This document shows, in pieces, positions 60,522 through 64,000 of a DNA stretch of 64,000 nucleotides. The position numbers were made by a program, and so were the translations under genes. The stretch is taken from the NCBI RefSeq assembly GCF_008704795.1, contig NZ_CP023690.1, positions 1,860,001-1,924,000 on the forward strand. The letters are read 5' to 3'. The notes under the pieces were generated by a model. The model saw nothing but the letters and a program-made list of their open reading frames with translations, was not told the origin of the DNA and searched no databases. Each line of letters opens with the position of its first letter. Within the stretch, counting starts at the first letter, position 1. The DNA is from Streptomyces spectabilis (GTDB lineage: Bacteria > Actinomycetota > Actinomycetes > Streptomycetales > Streptomycetaceae).

Positions 60522-61352
60522 TCAGATGCCCCGCTGGCTCGCGTAGAAGACCAGCCGGTACTTGCCGATCTGCACCTCGTCGCCGTTGGACAGGGCGACG
60601 GAGTCGATCCGCTCCCGGTTCACATACGTGCCGTTGAGGCTGCCGACGTCGGCGACGGTGAAGCTGCCGTCCGCGGCACGACGGAACTCCACGTGGCGGC
60701 GCGACACGGTCACGTCGTCCAGGAAGATGTCGCTCTGCGGGTGGCGGCCCGCCGTCGTCAGATCGCCGTCCAGCAGGAAGCGGCTGCCCGAGTTCGGCCC
60801 GCGGCGGACCACGAGCAGCGCCGAACCGAGCGGCAGCGCGTCCACGGCCGCCTGCGCCTCGGGCGACAGCGCCGGGGACAGCGTCTGGCCCGTGGCCTCG
60901 GCGTCGTAGGCCTCAAGACCGGAGATGGAGATCGTCGAAGTGGTTTCGGACGGGCGCTCGCTCACCGCTCCGGGCCGCAGCGGCGCGCCGCAGTTGGAAC
61001 AGAACCGGCTCGCCTGCGCATTGCGGTTACCGCACCTCTGACACACCAGGGCCGACATGGACGGATCCTCCTGCCGCGGCTGCCCCGCTGGGGCGTGGGA
61101 CGCGTACGGGTCGGAAAACCCTCCACCCGTACCTGAGGTCGACGGATCCCCGAAACCTATGCGGCCGGAAGTAGCAGGGTCAACAGACGACGCGCCCTGT
61201 CCGCCCGAAATGTCACCACCCGGACCAGCCACCTGGTCCCGGAACAGCGGGCGCTCGCCCACCTGGGTCTCCGGCACGTCTCCCTGGCGCGGCGCACGAT
61301 GGCGCGCGTCCTCACGCGCGCTCTTGCCGAACAACTTCGCAAACAACTTCAC
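60522..61352 (-). CDS. FHA-domain protein, GarA/OdhI type with zinc ribbon (276 aa)
   Basis: GTG 61352 has GGGGA SD. Residues about 100-120 form a zinc ribbon (CQRCGNRN and FCSNCGAPL). The phospho-switch motif ETTSTISISG (about residue 134) matches GarA/OdhI, where PknG/PknB phosphorylates the Thr. The FHA domain follows: TAGRHPQSDIFLDDVTVSRR and LNGTYVNRERIDS. GarA controls 2-oxoglutarate and glutamate metabolism. Streptomyces homologues carry an N-terminal extension like this one. Confidence 0.9.
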   Translation of the reverse strand: MKLFAKLFGKSAREDARHRAPRQGDVPETQVGERPLFRDQVAGPGGDISGGQGASSVDPATSGRIGFGDPSTSGTGGGFSDPYASHAPAGQPRQEDPSMSALVCQRCGNRNAQASRFCSNCGAPLRPGAVSERPSETTSTISISGLEAYDAEATGQTLSPALSPEAQAAVDALPLGSALLVVRRGPNSGSRFLLDGDLTTAGRHPQSDIFLDDVTVSRRHVEFRRAADGSFTVADVGSLNGTYVNRERIDSVALSNGDEVQIGKYRLVFYASQRGI

Positions 61353-61551
61353 GGGCGATTCCCCTTGACCGAAACAGACCCGCCCGTGGGGCAGGACGAA
61401 CCCTGACTGCACACACCGGCGTGCATCGCCAACACGGACATCCTCACAACGTCCGTATCCGCCAAACAGTTTCCACCACGCACCCCGTCCCGGGTGCGCC
61501 GACCCCCCGCAACCTCATGCCCTGGACCCAAGACCCGCATGCGCCGCCGCC

Positions 61552-62421
61552 TCACTGGGAGGACGACCGAGCGTAGTCAGGCCGCTTCGCCGGTCGCAAG
61601 GCGTCCACGACGATCTTCTCCGTACGTGCGACAGTGACCGTGGCCTGCTCCTTCTCCAGAGTCTGCACCACCCCACCAGGGATGTTCAGTGCGGGCTCCA
61701 GGTCCTGGGGCTTGCCGATGACCTTGAAGCGGTAGGGCTCGGCCACCTTCCGGCCGTCCACCCGCACACCGCCGCCCGCCGCGTCCGACAGATGGGTGCT
61801 GGCCACCACCCGTACGTCATTGACCTGAATGGCCTCGGCGCCCGCGGCGCGCAGCTCCTGGATGGCGTCGAGCAGCATGTGTGCCTCCACCGTCCCCTTC
61901 TTGTCGTCGATCGTCAGCGTGATGCCCGGCCCCTGCGCGGCCACCGTGCCCGCGAGGATGCCGAGTTGCCGTTCCCTCTCGGCGGTCTGTTTGCGCGCCT
62001 CTTCGGCCTGGTCCGAGCTGTTCTCCAGACCGGTGCGCTGTTCTTCGAGGCGCCGCTTCTCATCTTCCAGACGCTGAGTACGGTCATCCAGTTCATCGAG
62101 GATGCGAACAAGATCTTCTTGTCGCGCTCCGCGCAGCGCGTCACTGCTGTCGTTGGTGGACCGCACCTGGATCGCGAGACCCAGGCCGAGGACGAAGAGC
62201 AGCAGGGCCACGATGAGTTGAGCACGCGTCAGGCGCGGCGGCCACAGCCCCTGCACGAGCCGCTGGCGGCCGGTCAGCGGCGCGGGTCCGTCCCCGGCGC
62301 CCGGCGCTCCGTCCCCGCCCCTCCCGGGCGTCACCGGGACCTCGGGGGGCAGTTCCCCGCTCCGGCCCTCGCCGGGCGTGTCGTCCCCGTTCGCGGGGCT
62401 CGTCGAGCTCATCGGCATCAC
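61552..62421 (-). CDS. DUF881 family membrane protein (289 aa)
   Basis: A disordered Pro/Gly-rich N-terminus is followed by one TM (LIVALLLFVLGLGLAIQVRS), a coiled coil (LDDRTQRLEDEKRRLEEQRT) and the DUF881 domain (GPGITLTIDDKKGTVEAHML, then AIQVNDVRVVASTHLSDAAG). GTG start overlaps the sbp stop by four bases (GTGA). The family sits at division or envelope sites in mycobacteria; mechanism is unknown. Confidence 0.88.
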   Translation of the reverse strand: MMPMSSTSPANGDDTPGEGRSGELPPEVPVTPGRGGDGAPGAGDGPAPLTGRQRLVQGLWPPRLTRAQLIVALLLFVLGLGLAIQVRSTNDSSDALRGARQEDLVRILDELDDRTQRLEDEKRRLEEQRTGLENSSDQAEEARKQTAERERQLGILAGTVAAQGPGITLTIDDKKGTVEAHMLLDAIQELRAAGAEAIQVNDVRVVASTHLSDAAGGGVRVDGRKVAEPYRFKVIGKPQDLEPALNIPGGVVQTLEKEQATVTVARTEKIVVDALRPAKRPDYARSSSQ

Positions 62422-62750
62422 GCCCGGAAGACATGCCGGCGGATGGCCGCGGCGTTGGAGAAGATGCGGATCCCGAGGACGACCACGACGCCCGTCGACA
62501 GCTGGGCACCCACGCCGAGCTTGTCCCCCAGGAAGACGATCAGCGCGGCCACCACCACGTTGGACAGGAACGACACCACGAAGACCTTGTCGTCGAAGAT
62601 CCCGTCGAGCATCGCCCGCAGACCTCCGAACACCGCGTCGAGCGCCGCCACCACGGCGATCGGAAGATAAGGCTCCACCACCGCGGGAACCTCGGGCCGG
62701 ACCAACAATCCGGCCACGACTCCCACGACGAGGCCCAGTACCGCGATCAC
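62418..62750 (-). CDS. sbp: Small basic protein, DUF1290 (110 aa)
   Basis: Three hydrophobic segments: IAVLGLVVGVVAGLLVRPEV, then PIAVVAALDAVFGGLRAMLD and VVSFLSNVVVAALIVFLGDK. It matches the SBP/DUF1290 family found next to DUF881 genes from Firmicutes (sbp near ftsAZ) to actinobacteria. Start and stop overlap neighbours by four bases. It probably functions in the envelope together with the two DUF881 proteins. Confidence 0.9.
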   Translation of the reverse strand: MIAVLGLVVGVVAGLLVRPEVPAVVEPYLPIAVVAALDAVFGGLRAMLDGIFDDKVFVVSFLSNVVVAALIVFLGDKLGVGAQLSTGVVVVLGIRIFSNAAAIRRHVFRA

Positions 62751-63637
62751 GATGTGCCCTTTCCTGCTTTCGGCTCTGCTGTACGTACGGTCACACTGGG
62801 CGCTGCCGGCAGCCGGAGGTCGTCGGCCACGGAGATGCTGGTCCGGATGCCGAAGTTCTCCTGCAGAGCATGCAGATACTGACCGTCGGGGCTGTTCTGG
62901 AACCTGGTGCTCAGCTGTTGCCCCTGGCCCACCGCCAGCACCGTATACGGAGGCACCAGCGGCTTGTTGTCGACCAGTATCGCGTCACCGGCCGCCCTGA
63001 TCGCCGACAGCGCGGTCAGCCGCTGGTCGTTGATGGCGATCGCCTCGGCGCCGGACTGCCACAGCCCGTTGACGACACGCTGCATGTCGCGGTCACGCAC
63101 CCGGCCGGTGTCCGAGAACCCGTCGCTCTCCCGGGGCCCGCCGCCACCCTGGTCGGCCTGCTTCTTGTCGTTGACGACGAGCCGCACCCCCGGCCCTTGC
63201 ACGGGCGTGGCACCGGAGAGCAGCGACACCAACTCGGCCTGGCCGCCGCCGTGTTTCCGCAGCGCGGCACGCTGCCGCGCGCTCACGTCGTTGCGCAGGT
63301 CGTCGACCTCGTCCTCGAGCTCGTCCGCGTCCGCCGTCGCCGACTCGACCCGGTCGATCAGCTCGGCGCGCTCCTTGGCGAGCACGGGCGCCGCTATCCG
63401 CGCCTGGGCGGCCCCGACGGTCACGACAAGCGCGGCCAGGACCAGACCCGCCGCGAGCCCCAGCTTCGCCCGGAGGGTCTTCGGCACACCACCCGTGCCG
63501 GATTCCCTCTTGCGGGCGGCGGCTTCCGCGTACCCCTCGTCCAGGCTGTGGTCCATGACGGTGGTGAGCAGCGACATGGAGGCGTCCGGGCGCGAGGGTC
63601 GCGAGACGGTGCTCCGAACGGGGGGCTGCTGCGGCAT
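62747..63637 (-). CDS. DUF881 family membrane protein (296 aa)
   Basis: A short cytoplasmic N-terminus is followed by a TM (LGLAAGLVLAALVVTVGAAQ), a coiled coil (ADELEDEVDDLRNDVSARQR) and the DUF881 domain (GPGVRLVVNDKKQADQGGGG and GAEAIAINDQRLTALSAIRA). ATG 63637 and the one at 63646 are equivalent starts; MSLLTT downstream is less likely. It is the first gene of the three-gene envelope unit, and its stop overlaps the sbp start. Confidence 0.87.
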   Translation of the reverse strand: MPQQPPVRSTVSRPSRPDASMSLLTTVMDHSLDEGYAEAAARKRESGTGGVPKTLRAKLGLAAGLVLAALVVTVGAAQARIAAPVLAKERAELIDRVESATADADELEDEVDDLRNDVSARQRAALRKHGGGQAELVSLLSGATPVQGPGVRLVVNDKKQADQGGGGPRESDGFSDTGRVRDRDMQRVVNGLWQSGAEAIAINDQRLTALSAIRAAGDAILVDNKPLVPPYTVLAVGQGQQLSTRFQNSPDGQYLHALQENFGIRTSISVADDLRLPAAPSVTVRTAEPKAGKGTS

Positions 63638-63735
63638 GCCGCACATCGTCGCACGTCGCGGGCGCTACCTCCGAATGGCCCCACCGGTGTGCCGGACCGC
63701 ACCACTTACGGGTTCGGCCCGGCACACCCGCACGC

Positions 63736-64000
63736 TCAGCGCCCGGCGCCGTCCACGACCGCCGACCACTCGTCAAGCAGAGCTTGAGCCGAAGCGTCGT
63801 CGGGCCCTTCGGCCCACAGATGGGTGACCGCTTCCGCCGGATCCGGCAGCACCAGCACCCAGCGCCCGTCTGCCTCCACCACCCGTACGCCGTCGGTGGT
63901 GTCCACGGACCGGTCGCCCGCGGCCTCCACCACGCTCCGCATCACCAGGCCCTTGACCGCCCACGGCGTGGCGATGTCGCGCCGCTGCACATGCGCGCGC
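63736..64000 (-). CDS. 3' end of a mannose-1-phosphate guanylyltransferase/phosphomannomutase-type gene
   Basis: The frame is open to the right edge. The visible C-terminus includes ATPWAVKGLVMRSVVEAAGD, then LVLPDPAEAVTHLWAEGPDD and LLDEWSAVVDGAGR. This is the C-terminal phosphomannomutase-like domain of the actinobacterial bifunctional nucleotidyltransferase that usually precedes DUF881 genes in Streptomyces. Only about 88 codons are in the window, so activity cannot be judged. Confidence 0.72.
   Translation of the reverse strand, partial: RAHVQRRDIATPWAVKGLVMRSVVEAAGDRSVDTTDGVRVVEADGRWVLVLPDPAEAVTHLWAEGPDDASAQALLDEWSAVVDGAGR

Overview
The window is high-GC actinobacterial DNA that reads as a Streptomyces chromosome. 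The signs are GTG and TTG starts, very high third-position GC, and Streptomyces-typical families (DUF6415-like, DUF6879, DUF5753-type XRE regulators, DUF5999, ANTAR proteins, a mycothiol-dependent enzyme family, a streptogrisin-like protease). The FtsR/GarA/DUF881 cluster at the right end is conserved across actinobacteria.

Bases 1 to about 6,120 are the right end of an integrated temperate phage or similar element. A leftward operon of small overlapping phage-type genes runs off the left edge. It is followed by an excisionase-like HTH gene and an XRE gene, a divergent XRE repressor, and a tyrosine integrase. The integrase stop codon overlaps the first codon of a 45-codon 3' fragment of uppP (undecaprenyl-diphosphatase), so the element sits inside that gene.

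Bases 6,250 to 10,520 are a decaying accessory zone. It holds a four-gene overlapping operon, a DUF6879 plus XRE/DUF5753 pair, and four frameshifted genes: an XRE remnant, a small protein upstream of DUF6879, a leaderless-type 60-codon gene and a membrane-anchored protein. No comparable frameshift was seen in the remaining 53 kb.

Bases 10,850 to 24,500 hold stress and secondary functions: an ANTAR regulator, an SMP-30-like protein, a thioredoxin-reductase-like flavoprotein, a secreted S1 protease, a 590-residue ATP-grasp-like protein of unknown role, a cupin/LysR divergent pair, and a TetR/MFS divergent pair. Bases 24,700 to 36,000 hold lnt, an oxidoreductase, a FAD monooxygenase with a divergent TetR and two strong palindromes, a lipoprotein, ung, an oligopeptide-type binding lipoprotein, two SDR enzymes, and a HipA-like kinase with DUF3037.

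Bases 36,000 to 52,900 hold a Rieske Tat lipoprotein, an isochorismatase-like protein lacking the catalytic cysteine, two PPOX-fold flavoproteins, and three EamA exporters with LysR and MocR regulators. Further along are a lone Clp N-domain protein, a PrmC-like methyltransferase, a SRPBCC protein, a PadR regulator, a PhzF protein, a CPBP protease, a GCS2-type ligase and a DUF5999 protein.

Bases 53,000 to 64,000 are housekeeping: gcvP under a tandem glycine riboswitch, a PRC-barrel protein, dinB, and then the leftward cluster DUF881, small basic protein, DUF881, FHA (GarA type), MerR (FtsR type), DUF151 nuclease and MerR. The 3' end of a sugar-phosphate guanylyltransferase-type gene is cut by the right edge.
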